Below, piece by piece: positions 24,502-36,110 of a DNA stretch of 64,000 nt; position 1 is the first letter of the stretch; each line of letters begins with the position of its first letter. The stretch is from Sipunculus nudus. Its lineage: Eukaryota > Annelida > Sipuncula > Golfingiida > Sipunculidae. The position numbers and the translations under genes are program-made. The stretch lies in assembly GCA_026874595.1 (NCBI GenBank), contig CM049308.1, positions 77,036,124 to 77,100,123 on the forward strand, read 5' to 3'. Under the pieces are notes generated by a model that saw nothing but the letters and a program-made list of their open reading frames with translations, was not told the DNA's origin and ran no database searches.

Positions 24502-24590
24502 ATATATATATATATATACATCAAAGTATAAAATCTGTTTTTACTGCCAGCTGAAACAGATATTTTTTTTTTTCAAATATGTTAGATATA
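24161..24590. repeat. 213-bp tandem duplication with (TA)n
   Basis: Sequence from 24161 is repeated from 24374: tagtctatcttaaagg, a (TA)n run, tacatcaaagtataaaatc, ccagctgaaacagat and a poly-T tract occur in both copies. The first copy includes the right arm of the preceding inverted repeat, so the duplication happened after that hairpin formed. Confidence 0.85.
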
Positions 24591-25597
24591 CAATAACTAT
24601 TTTGCAATGAAAAAGCTCAAGTACGTTTACAACTCCTTGTATAGATCTTGAACTACTGCAGTAGTACTGGAGTCAATGCCCAGTTTTAACATGAACATTT
24701 CATATATCTTTCACTAGACTCAGGCTATTTTTTTTCCATGAGACTGAGCTATCTTGGCAACCAGGTATCCAAGGTTAAAGGATCATGATAGTTTAACTGA
24801 TAAATTTACAACTGCTAATCAGGGTAAACTACAAGGAGGCATGCTTTAACTGTTCCATATATACAAAATCAAATAACCTTATCTTGGGATTAGGTCTGTC
24901 ACAGATGTAATTTTTTTTTCAGGTAGAGATACAGGATAGTACACAGGTAGTGCATGACAGTTTCAACCAAATTCAGGCACAAGTACTCTACAATAAGGAC
25001 ATGACGAAACAATAATGCATACTATTAAAACATTGTTTCAGACTCGTTTTAATCATATAACCTGTTTCTGTCAAAGTTCACGCTCTGAGTTTGAAATTTA
25101 AAAAAAAATTATCACCATAAAAGACAGCTTTTTTTGGAGTTTTACATCATGCCCAGAGTTCGGAAATTAAATTATAATTACCATATAAAACCTTCACCAG
25201 CTCAACCTTAAGCAAAGATAAGAGGTAGCTTTATCAAAAGTCCCCTTAACTTCAACACAACAATGTTTTGCTGTACTTTAATGATAAAAGAATGCAGTGC
25301 CATGCACAGAGGATAATTTGGAAGCCATTATCCCCCTAGGATGTCCCATGCACATATTGTGTGGGTTTTGATGGTAGGTCACAACAAGACTTGATCAGCT
25401 GATGCAGACTGATACATTTACATACAGGTGGGTTTACAATGCGACACAGCCTGCACACAGGGTTATCAGTGATCATAACAAATTGCAAACAATAACAATT
25501 TTTAAAATTCCCACAACTGATTAAACTAGAATATATTCTTCTAAGAACATGATGGGAACAAGCTGAAATACTTGTATATCGGGTATCACAGAATTAA
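24591..25597. other. Intron 1, unique part
   Basis: AT-rich intron between the duplication and C3. Nothing recognised. Confidence 0.65.
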
Positions 25598-26084
25598 CAA
25601 GTGACCCATGGGTCACGACGCTCAGCTGACTGGGAAAAGATCCACAAAAGGGAATTTTATCATCTGAATGGTAGTATATACCCATTTAACTGAAGCATCA
25701 AACATATCAACCAACAGGCCAAGATTGTGTCTGTATTTATATATCTCAAAAATAGAGAAAAAATGCTTAAACTTTAAAAAGATACAAGTGGCTCCACGAG
25801 TCTGCAGAAACTAATAAAAACATGGTCAATATCCGTGCAAAGAATCATGGTGATCTCTGCATAAGATACTTCAGCTTCTGTATCAAATTTTCCATTATTC
25901 TTAGGGATACTTCTGAGTCCAATAGCTTGAAGGATATGGGTAACAAAGACCTAATTTCAGGTTTCCACAGACACTTTTCATGGGTCTCCTTGCATGACAT
26001 GAATGAAGATTTTAGGTCCAGTTGTTACAATTTGTGCCACTTAAACAGATGACAGCATCCTTAAGGTCTCAAAAATAGAGAAAA

Positions 26085-29000
26085 CTAGATGTGTTGGAAC
26101 GACACGAATGCCCCCGCCTAGGGCAAATTAGAAACATTTGTAAAATTTAGAAAAATTTTAAGTTTAGGAGGTGTTGTATGGTCAAAAGTAGGTCAACAAG
26201 GGCAAAATGCAAACTCAATCTGTAATCGGTCATTATCAAGCGACACACCAAAAATCATGCCAGTATATGCAGGCATTGTGAAAAAAAGTTCATACATGTG
26301 CATTTTCCATAAAAATTTCTGTCTTTCATGAAATTTTCTATGTTTAGGAGCCGTAAAACAATCAAAAATAGGTTAACCGGGACAAAACGCGAACTCGATC
26401 TTTAACTGTCATTATCTGCCCACACATAAAAAATCAGGGTGGTATCTGCAGGCATATAGGAAAAAAAGTCAGTACATATGCATTTTTTATGAAAATTTCT
26501 ATTTTTCATGAAACTTTCTATGTTCAGGAGCAGTCAAATGGTCAAAGGTAGGTCAACTGGGACAAAACAAGAACTCGATCTGCTACTGGTCAGTATCTGC
26601 CTACACACCAAAAATCAGGCCCGTATCTGCAGGCACTGTGAAAAAAAGTCCATACATGTGCCCTTTTTTATGAAATTTTCTGTTAGAGCACTGTCAAACG
26701 GTCAAAAGTAGGTCAACTGGGACAAAATGTGAACTCGATCTGTAACTGGTCATTATCTGGCCACACACCAAAAATTAGTCCAATATCTGCAGGTATTGTG
26801 AAGAAAAGTCTGTACAGGTGTATTTGTCATCAAAATTTTTATTTTACATGAAATTTTCTATGTTCAGGAGCCGTAAAACAGTCAAAAGTAGGTCAACTGG
26901 GCAAAATGCGAACTCGATCTGTAACTGGTCAATATCTGCCAACATACCAAAAATCAGGCAAATATCCGCAGGCACTGCGAAAAAAGTCCGTACATGTGTA
27001 TTTGTCATGAAATTTCATATTTTTCATGAAATTTTCTACGTTCAGGAGCCGTAAAACGGTCAAAATTAGTTCAACCGAAAAAAACGAACCCAAAACTCGA
27101 TCTGTAACTGGTCTAAATCTGCCCACACACCAAAAATCAGGCCAATATCTGCAGGCATTGCGAAAAAAAGTCTGTACATGTGTATCTGACATGAATACCG
27201 TAAAATCTCCACTTAAAACCGCACTTCCGATTAAAACCGCACCCAGACTTCGCCGAAATTCCAGGCGAGACACCGCGAGGGGCTCAAATACTAAGAACCC
27301 CCCTTTAAAACCGCACCAACTTTCGCTACGGAATGATTTGACAAAAGACAATCAAGCAATCATCTAGAAATGAACAAGCGTAGGTTGCGACTCGGCCATT
27401 CCTGTCCACTTTAAAAATTCCTTGGGCATTTTATTTAAACACATCATAACACTTTTTTGCAGGGTCACTCAAGCATGAAGTTTGGGAGGACGTAAGGGCC
27501 GGTGAACCTCTGCCTGTTTATACAGATTTTATATTCCATGCCGTATTCTTGTTTGCTACTGATTTGTCATTATATTTAGGAAAAAATATTCTGCTGATCC
27601 ATTTAAAGTCACTGTATATTTTAATTCTAAAAGTAATATTTTGAATTCTTAATTTTTGAAAAAAATCCATTTTCTGGAATTACTCGGAAGATTCAAATCA
27701 TTTTCATACCGGTTACTTCGGTATTATCTTCGTCACATCGTACGTTGACATCGCTCCATGTCACAATTTGCTGGTGCGTTTGAAAACATCGCTGGTCAAC
27801 TTAACTAAATATCAAAGTAACTGAAGTTACCTTTTCGAGATACGCACGTATAGGAAACATGACGCTTGAAAACGAGTGATTTCAAGGTAAAATTAAAGTG
27901 GCCAGTCCGGGCTAGCAAGTTTTTTTCCTGAAGAAAGTTTCCGTGTGGAGAGCCATTTTGTCAAGGCAGTGTTCGCGCAAGGCACTCTGGGACGAAATAG
28001 GTGGCTGTTCTATTTACCACCCACCGCGTACAGCCGTTCAAAATATTCTTAGCAGAATACCGGGGTGTTTCAGCACATGGCGGCACTCAAACTTGATTTT
28101 AAAACGATCGTCTGCCATTGTGTGACTCTTTACGATGTCAGCTTTTTATTCATTTTACGTTTTAAACAAATAATCATTGCTAAATAATGCCGAAAATGGG
28201 TTTAAAGTGGGCTTTTATTTCAATTGGGCTTGACCATGCCCAACGAAGTGGACCGCTGTGTGTAACAGCAGGGTTGTTGTAAACGCATTATTTGGTGACA
28301 ATTACCAAGATTTTATAACAAGTTATATATCACACGAAAACTAATCAGCAATATTTAATTTATAAATAACAAATAATCGTAAATAGTACATTTACACACG
28401 GCTCCCATGGATGCTAAGAACAGCCTTCGAAAGTTGCAATATTATCGCCCACGCGCCGGCCCAAAAACGATGTCTATCAGGAAGATATTCAGGAAACCCT
28501 TCTAGTATAAACCGCACAGTGCTTTCAGGAAATCAACCTGATTTCAAGATTTTGAATTTCTTGATTAAACCGCGGTTTTAAGTGGAGATTTTACGGTATT
28601 TCTATTTTTCATGAAATTTTCTAAGTTAAGGAGGCGTAAAACGGTCAAAAGTAGGTCAACTGGGACAAAACGCTAACTCGATCTGTAACTGGTCATTATC
28701 TGCCCACACACAAAAAATCAGGCCAATATCTGCAGGCATTGCGAAAAAAAGTCTGTACATGTGTATTTGTCATGAAAATTTCTATTTTTCATGAAATTTT
28801 CTAAGTTTAGGAGCCGTTAAACAGTCAAAAGTAGGTCAACTGGGACAAAACGCGAACTCAATCTGTAATTGGATTATTATTTGCCTACACACCAAAAATC
28901 AGGCCAATATCTGCAGGCATTGCGAAAAAAAGTCCGTACATGTGTATTTGTCATGAAAATTTCTATTTTTCATGAAATTTTCTAAGTTTAGGAGCCTTAA

Positions 29001-29190
29001 AACGGTCAAAAGTAGGTCAACCGGGACGAACGCGAACTCGATCTGTAACTGATCTATATCTGCCCACACACCAAAAATCAGGCCAATATCTGCAGGCATT
29101 GCGAAAAAAAGTCCGTACAACTGTTTGATTTCGGAAGGACGGAAATGGGTAAAACTATATGCCCCGGCCACTTTGTGGCGGGAGCATAAA
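26085..29190 (-). mobile_element. Element E, Helitron-like, nested in C3 and hosting F
   Basis: The left end is CTAGAT then the hairpin GTGTTG-GAA-CGACAC and ATGCCCCCGCC. The right end is a hairpin (GGCCAC-TTT-GTGGC) followed by GGCGGGAGCAT, which is nearly the inverse of the left motif, and aaaaa. The core consists of 180-190-bp monomers containing gtcaaaagtaggtcaactgg, ctgcaggcattgcgaaaaaa and a catgaaaatttctatttttc tract. Unlike A to D, it lacks GGTGGCGCCACC. C3 sequence on both sides (agagaaaa and attttaaaaattg) is continuous without E. Confidence 0.8.
27198..28596. mobile_element. Element F, TIR element with TA duplication, nested in E
   Basis: Perfect 25-bp terminal inverted repeats begin CCGTAAAATCTCCACTTAAA, each flanked by TA, and the flanks resume an E monomer. 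The 1.4-kb interior shows no convincing transposase frame. TA target duplications suggest a non-autonomous Tc1/mariner/pogo-type element. The family could not be named. Confidence 0.83.
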
Positions 29191-30402
29191 AATTTTAAAA
29201 ATTGAATAAAATATAGGTGGCACCACCAGTCTGCAGATACTGATGAAACACTCCATAATCAATATCCATGCAAAGAATCATGGTGATCTCTGCATCAGTT
29301 TTTCAGACACTTCAGCTTTTGTATCAAATTGTCCATTTTTCTGAGGGATACTTTGGAGTCCTATAACTTGAAGGATATGGGAAACAGAGACCTAATTTCA
29401 GGTTTCCACAGACACTTTTCATGGGCCTTCTTGCATTACAAGAATGAAGAATCTAGGTCCAGTTGTTACAATTTGTACCCTGTTTACAGATAACAACATC
29501 TTTAAAGGTCTCAAAAAATAGAGAAAAAATTTTTAAAAATAGAGGTGGGGCACCCAGTCTGCAGAAACTGATGGAACACCTCATGATCAATATGAACATC
29601 AAAAATCATGAACATCAGTGTTGTAGTTATTGAGATACTGCAGTTTTTGTATCAAATTTTTCATTACACTTGGGGGTATTTTGGAGCCATACAGCTTAAA
29701 GGATATGGGTAACAGAGACCATATTTCAGGTTTCCATGGAGACTTTTCATGGGTCTCCCTGTGTGTCAAGAATGAAGATTCTTGGTCCAGTTGTTATTAT
29801 CTGTGCCCTGTTAGCAGATGTTCATATCTTTAAAGGTCTCAAAAATGGAGAAAAAAATTCGTAAAAACACCAGAACAAGTACAGATAGTGCCACCAGTCT
29901 GCAGAAACTGATGAAACGCTCAATGATCAATATCCATGCAAACAATTATGGTGATCTCTGCATTTGTTGTTCAGATACTTCAGCTTTTGTATAAAATTTT
30001 CCATTATTCTGAGCTGTACTTTGGAGTGCCATAGCTCAAAGGATATGGGTAACAGAGACCTAATTTCAGGTTTCCATGGAGACTTTTCATGGGTCTCCCT
30101 GTTTGTCAAGAATGAAGATTCTAGGTCCAGTCATTACGATTTGTACCCTGTTGACAGATAACAACATCCTTAAAGGTCTCAAAAATAGAGAAAAAAATTG
30201 TAAAAATTTGAAAAATTACAGGTGGCGCCACCAGTCTGCAGGAACTGATGGGACACATCTTGATCAATATGTATGCAAAAAATCATTACCATCACTGTTG
30301 TAGTTATTATGATGTTGCAGTTTGTTTTTATCACATTTCCATTATTCTGGGGTGTAATTGGGAGCCCCACAGTTCAAAGGATGTGGGTAACAGAGACCTT
30401 AT

Positions 30403-31440
30403 TATTAGCCCTGCCAGGGCTTTAGTATTTGTGTTTACTAATAAAATGCTTACAATAAAACGTGATTCCATGTACCGATGGACTTAACCCAGTGCCAGCT
30501 CTGATATTTGCATATCAAGGTGTCACAAGGCTCTTTGAGGACCTGACGATTCCCCCGTATTTGCATATCAGGCCATCACGCCTCAGATGATTGCCATCGT
30601 TGCTATGAGAATGCCAACAGGGGTCCCACAGCTCGACCCGTTCGGTAACATTCGCACTGAAATTATGTGTTCAGGTAGTCACACATGAACCTTCGTGTTC
30701 TATGATATATCTCTGATGAACGAATATTACGGGCCATGGGACAAATGTAAGTGCATATTGTAGACACTATCGCAACAAGTTTGTACCGACAGGTCCAGTA
30801 AAATTTCTTCTGCCGAGATGACAAGAGCAGCTGGCAGCATTTGCTGAACCTGTGACTTAACTGCCAAATTGCGACTCGCGAATCGTAACCATTTCAGTCA
30901 GGCGGTACATTTTGACTGCGCTCGTTGCGTAGTGCACCTGAATATCTCGCGCTGATTGGCTGAGCCAGAGTTTGGCCTATTTATACAGGCCAACTTTCAA
31001 GAGTGCTGGTCCGATAAACGTTAACACTGAGGCTGAGGGTTATAGTGTTTTATAAACTCTCACAGAACTCAATTTAAGCGATGGCCTAAAATTATTAAGA
31101 CAAATTAAGTGGGAATATTTGTAACCAATTGGAAGCCCGTAATAGGCGATTACTGAATTAACCATGTTGGTTTTGAAAAAGATTCTGGGAAAGACCACTG
31201 CTGACGTCACTTGAAAAGACCTTAGTTCAGCGAGGCGGTGATGTGTGGCGCTGACCATCCAGGAACTGGCAAGATGACCAGTCCATGAAATCAGAGGGTC
31301 AGACAGTGGCAATTAAGTTATATGAGTTGCCGCAAGATGGCGGTACCGATACTACATGCGACACAACGCATGAATGTTTGATTTCTCTGTCAGAAGCAAC
31401 AATTACGTCAGAACTATTTCATGGACTGGGCCAGTCTACT
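30403..31440. mobile_element. Unclassified 1.04-kb insertion in C3 with promoter-like motifs
   Basis: A C monomer is interrupted between gagaccttat and ttatttctgg. The insert begins with the perfect palindrome AGCCCTG-C-CAGGGCT and ends with GACTGG-G-CCAGTC. TTAT flanks both sides and may be a short target duplication. Inside are two octamer motifs ATTTGCAT (30506, 30559), a CCAAT box in inverse (30955) and TATTTATA (30978), in an order expected of an RNA polymerase II promoter. No coding frame of note follows. Confidence 0.6.
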
Positions 31441-32280
31441 TTATTTCTGGTTTTCATGGACACTTTTCATAGGTCTCTCACTGTGTCAAGAATGAAGATT
31501 CTCAGTCCAGTCTTTATGATTTGTGCCCTATTAACAGATGTTCATATTTTTAAAGGTCTCAAAATAGAGAAAATTCGTAAAAAATCGAAAAATACAGGTG
31601 GCGCCACCAGTCTGATGAAACATCTCATGATCAATATGTATGCCAAAAACCATGATCAACAGTGATGTAGTTAATGAGATATTGAAGTTTTTGTATGAAA
31701 TTTTTGACTATTCGGGGGGGGGGGGGGGGGTACTTTGGGGCCCCCACAGCTTGAAGGATATGGGTAAAAGAGACCTTATTTCTGGTTTCCATGGAGACTT
31801 TCTATAGGTCTCTCAGTGTGTCAAGAACCAAGATTCTAGGTCCAGTCTTTAAGATTTGTGCCCTGTTAACAGATGTCCACATTTTTAAAGGTCTCAAGAA
31901 TAGAGAAAAAAATTAGTAAAAATTGAAAAATACAGGTGGCGCCACCAATCTGCAGGAACTGATGGAACATTTCATGATCAATATGTATTCCACAAATCAT
32001 GACCATCAGTGATGTAGTTAATGAGATATTGAAGTTTTTGTATGAAATTTTTGACTACTCTGGGGGGTACTTAGAGGCCCCATAGCTCAGAGGATATGAG
32101 TAACTGACACCTAATTTCTGGTTTCCAAGGAGATTTTTCATGGACCTCTCAGAATGTCAAGTTACAAGTTTTTAAGTCCAGCGGTTACGATTTGAGTCAG
32201 GTTAACGGACGGACAGACGGACGACAGACAAAGAGTGATCGCTATAGCTCAGCATGACTGAAAGTCAGCTGAGCTAAAAA

Positions 32281-32334
32281 TTAAAAGACATGGAATCCGG
32301 ATGAAACATTGTCCTATGCTGAATGTAACTTTAC
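32281..32334. other. Short intron segment between C3 and exon donor
   Basis: 54 bp of unique sequence containing the donor gtaaag of the upstream exon on the minus strand. Confidence 0.7.
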
Positions 32335-32407
32335 CTTTTCTGATGAGTATGTAATCCCACACAAGTCACAGGCTGCTTTCTGTGGCAGCAAAGTTTCTTC
32401 TAGAGTC
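32335..32407 (-). CDS. ZNF106: ZNF106-like protein, exon with Cys half of first zinc finger
   Basis: This 73-nt exon lies between a ttattttgttttag acceptor and a GAAAAG|gtaaag donor. One base plus 24 codons give TLEETLLPQKAACDLCGITY then SSEK. The CDLC pair and the ITYSSEK tail match the first finger of vertebrate ZNF106 (CILC...VYSSKK, from memory). Splicing to 7030 gives C-x2-C-x12-H-x5/6-H. The exon has no ATG in the coding frame and requires two upstream bases, so at least one coding exon lies further upstream on the minus strand. I could not locate it. Element C3 ends 54 bp beyond the donor. Confidence 0.82.
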
Positions 32408-34648
32408 CTAAAACAAAATAATAATGTCATGTATATATTAATTAATATAGTTTGTCATCACATTACTGGAGTATAACATGTTTGCTGGCCAAAACAGAAG
32501 CTGAATAATATCACCTATCAGTAAAATTGGTGTGTGTGTGTGTGTGGGGGGGGAGAATTCATTTTAATATTAAAACAACCAGTAAGGAATAATAAACAAG
32601 ATTAATGAATAAACCAAACTGAAAACCAAGCATTTAACTTGGCTGGATCAGGAAAAGAAGATTCTATAGTCTCCAGACTCCAGTAAGATAACCATAAAAT
32701 CTATGACAATTGTGTGTATATTATTTTTCTTTTTGCAACCATAATTCCAATACACATGACACCATTATATATCTTTGGCATGTACATGTACACAAATATG
32801 AGAGTTCCCTTCTCCTAATGCTGAATGTCTTCATGCTTGAAAAATAAGGATGGCTGGGTGTGATGGGGAAAGGATTACCAGCTACAGGTTATACAGATTA
32901 ATTAACCACTCTGCCTTGGTTACCCCTTTAAAAAAATAAATACACTAAGTTCAGCCTTAATGAAGATTCTTAAATCACACAGGCATTGGAAATTTATCTG
33001 AACTGTGGACTGAATGCTATAAACAGCATAAAACTTGTATTTTTTTTTATAAAAAAGTATTATTAAGTGATAATGAGTTACAACATTTTTCTGTTACACA
33101 GAAACACAGACTGACACATACATGGGGTCAAGTGCAAGTCTGGGAAACCAAAAGTCTGATCAAAAGTCAAAATAATCAATACATAAAGTACAAATGCTAT
33201 CTAAGCCCTTCAATGCCGTACAATTACCACTGTTTATGATTATACACCTACTGTGAAAATTATCAGGCTCAGCCTGCTATGGGTCACAGTCTTAGTTTAT
33301 CAAAATTTTCATTTTCTGATTTTTACTGATTTTAAATAATCCCAGATAACACAGACAGTATTTGTCATATATATTTTAAGTTTTTAACCTGTGTCTGACC
33401 AACAACTTCCTGTGCAAATACTTGTGTGCCTAAGATTGATTGGGAAGAAAACAGAGCTTGGGCCATTTTGGCCAAACACCATTCAAGGAACCAGCACAGA
33501 ATTGTGAAAGAAAGACATGCCACCTATTTTTCCCCAACCCTTGCTGCTTGGTAGAAAATAGAAATGACAACCTCTACTGTAAGAAGCACATACAAATACA
33601 TCCACCTTTTAATACAAAATCAGTTGTTAAGATACCCAAACATCATGGCTTTTTAAAAATTTGGAAGAAGACATTTGAATTCAGTCCAGTGACATGAAAC
33701 AACCGTTTAAAAAGGTCAGGTTTTGTGCGTGTGTGAATGGTTTATCTCCCAGTCTGAAAGAATCATTTACACTTCAGGGTACCAGTCCGAATTATGTTAC
33801 TTTTCTTTTTTATCACTAATTACTTGAAACATGGTGTAGGGAAGCAAGATCAAAGGCAGAATAGATACAACGAAAAAATACATGTTAGCCTATTTACTAG
33901 GCCATAGTATTTAAACATACCACAGACAGTTGCCATACAATTTATATTCAATGGTCATGTTTCATGAGTGACACTGACATTTTCTAATACCGATCGTGTC
34001 TCTGATGTATGATTCCTGGGTTCTGATCAATATTTATAAAGCAAGCTTACTTCATTATTCATGTTTACACACACAAAGTGCTTGTACGGTTCAGTGCTAG
34101 TTAATGAAGTGAGACACGGGTAATGATTGCAGGCAGGCAACAGGTATGCTACCCATGTAAAGGTTGGGCCTTTTTTGACAAGTTACAAAGTGAACAAAAC
34201 AGGCAATGTATTACTGTAGTAATAATATATTATGAATGCAACTACCCATTGTGCTGGTACACAAGTGCATTGTTTAATATAACCAGATTCAATTAACATG
34301 AAAAGTTAAAAGTTCACAAGGTAATCTTATGTAACAGAACACTTATGAATAGGCATTCATAAAAAGTTTAAGGAGATCAACATAATATGTAAAAGAGGTG
34401 TTTTCACAATGAACTTGGTTATTTACTGTTATTTATGGAGACAATCTAATGAAAATATGTGAGGAAAAGTTAAAAGATCATAATTAGTGCACTCCCCTAG
34501 GATATTAAAGGCCTGCCAAAGGTAAATGACCAAAAAAGAGTAGACTTCTTTGAAATAATGAGTGAAGAAAGAGTAAAATTTGTGTCAATTCCCCATTTTT
34601 TATCTCAGACTGAATAAAGGTGTGCTTCACATACTACAAATGTGTGTA

Positions 34649-34699
<51 letters not shown>

Positions 34700-35820
34700 C
34701 CCAAAGTCAGAAACATACATGACGCATTTCCTCCAGCATGAACAGTTCTAAGGGCATTTTCCATGTGTTGTAACACATGCTGGACATTTGCACACATAAA
34801 AATTGCAAGATGTCCCAATCTTGTTCTAAGTGGACTGTTGAAACACGAGAGAAATAGTATATTTATGAATTCTTTCACTGAAAAAAAAAGAGAAAAAAAG
34901 GGCTGCTGAAAAAAGAATGATTTGGCTGGCTTTTCTCATGTTTTATAGAGCACAGTTAACAACAACCTCCAGCTCAATTCTTTGAAAATCTACAACCAAC
35001 ACCTCTGACTTTGGTGGCTTCAAAATCTTTAAAAATATATGTATCAGAGAAAGTCAATGATTTCCAAATAGTTTTGATTTTTTTGTTTCATTTTATTCAA
35101 TTACAATATTACTCCTATATTTTGTTACAAGTTTTTGTTTGAACAAATCCAGTCCCTGCAGATTAAAGCTTTAAGACTACATAGCAAACAAATTTCTCAT
35201 TAAAAAAGGCCTGGTGGTCATACAATACCACCAACTGTACTTGCAGCAGATCTATTGATCGACCAGCTGAGCAAGTAATTAACACCTACCTGTCAAGTGA
35301 CTTGGTGTCAGATACTGACTGAGCAAACATCATAATGTCAAGCTATAAATATATCCTCCTGTATGCCTATGTATGTATTACTCCGGTCACTTTCAACCTG
35401 TATAGCCCATGGCATAGGTAACTGAAGCTGACATTTTTTTATTGCACTTTCTCTAGAAAGTGACTGTGGTGTTTGATAAAACCTGTATTCATGTGACTGG
35501 GCAGTCGTGACTGTACACCACCTTGGCAGCATGAACCTCAGATATGGCCCTGATCAGTCAGCATTACCAATTAGGACCGTGTCACAGACCCAGCTGACAA
35601 CCTGAGTCCCAACTTGCCAACATCACAGAATGACATTGATACTTGATCAGTTGATAGATAATGTAGATCTCAAACAAACTCTGGTCTTACATCCTCTTAA
35701 GTAATTTGACAGCCATCCCTGAATGACTTCATAATAATCCTTATTCTTCAGTTAACATTGGGATTGATAGCTCTTAGCACAGTCGACATTCACCAAATAC
35801 ATGTGTCCCAAACTGAGCCA
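32408..35820. other. Probable intron upstream of the first visible exon
   Basis: AT-rich sequence with no second gene. It contains a (GT)n/G run near 32530-32555 and a (GT)n(TA)n run at 34640-34695. A missing 5' coding exon of the ZNF106-like gene could be here, but no candidate with ATG, donor and correct phase was convincing. Confidence 0.5.
34640..34695. repeat. (GT)n(TA)n microsatellite
   Basis: A compound run of about 16 bp TG followed by about 40 bp TA. It produces a spurious YIYIYI frame. Confidence 0.9.
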
Positions 35821-36110
35821 CGATTATTAGTGAATACGCTATGCGCCTTTTGACAACAGGCAGGAACGCGCGCTGCTAACATTGGCTCTGTTGAGAGCAA
35901 TCCAGGCAGTCATTCTCGCCGCATTTGCATTTTGTCGTCAATGAGATAAGCAAACCTTATGCCCGGCAGTTAATAGAATATCAGCCTACAGTTTTGACAA
36001 GTGTACGTGTGCGTACATGTTCAGGTGCCGCGCACTCTCACCACTGTTTACATGCGTCAGGCCGCACTGATTGGTGAACGCCGCCATGTTGAAAACAAAT
36101 CAAACACACA
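35821..36110 (-). promoter_or_regulatory. Candidate promoter of the ZNF106-like gene
   Basis: This patch is clearly richer in GC and CpG than its surroundings (cgcgcgctgc, gccgcgcactc). It holds a CCAAT box (36070-36074 inverse) and a YY1-type element, CAACATGGCGGC on the minus strand (36080-36091), which is typical of TATA-less housekeeping promoters. It lies 3.7 kb upstream of the first visible exon. The ATG in the YY1 motif opens a short frame, but splicing from its nearby GT sites to 32407 does not keep the frame, so I do not annotate it as the start codon. A divergent promoter for a plus-strand gene is equally possible. Confidence 0.35.

Larger units (their letters stand above)
25598..32280 (-). 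mobile_element. Element C3, Helitron-like, with two large insertions
   Basis: The left end is CAAGTGACCCATGGGTCACG. The right end has AAGTCAGCTGAGCTAAAAA after a ggacagacggacg tract. It lacks the A insertion shared by C1 and C2. Its C monomers are interrupted by element E (26085-29190) and by another hairpin-ended insertion (30403-31440). A poly-G run occurs at about 31713-31730. The element ends 54 bp from the donor of the exon at 32335. Confidence 0.82.

Noticed and set aside
28078-28125. Promoter-like ATGGCGG words inside F, near 31337 and near 39524
   Set aside because: They lie inside or beside mobile elements or unique DNA without CCAAT/CpG context or a following exon.
36064-36088. ATGGCGGCGTTC on the minus strand as the ZNF106-like start codon
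   Set aside because: All near donors leave the wrong phase for the exon at 32407 and lead to stops. The motif fits a YY1 promoter site better.
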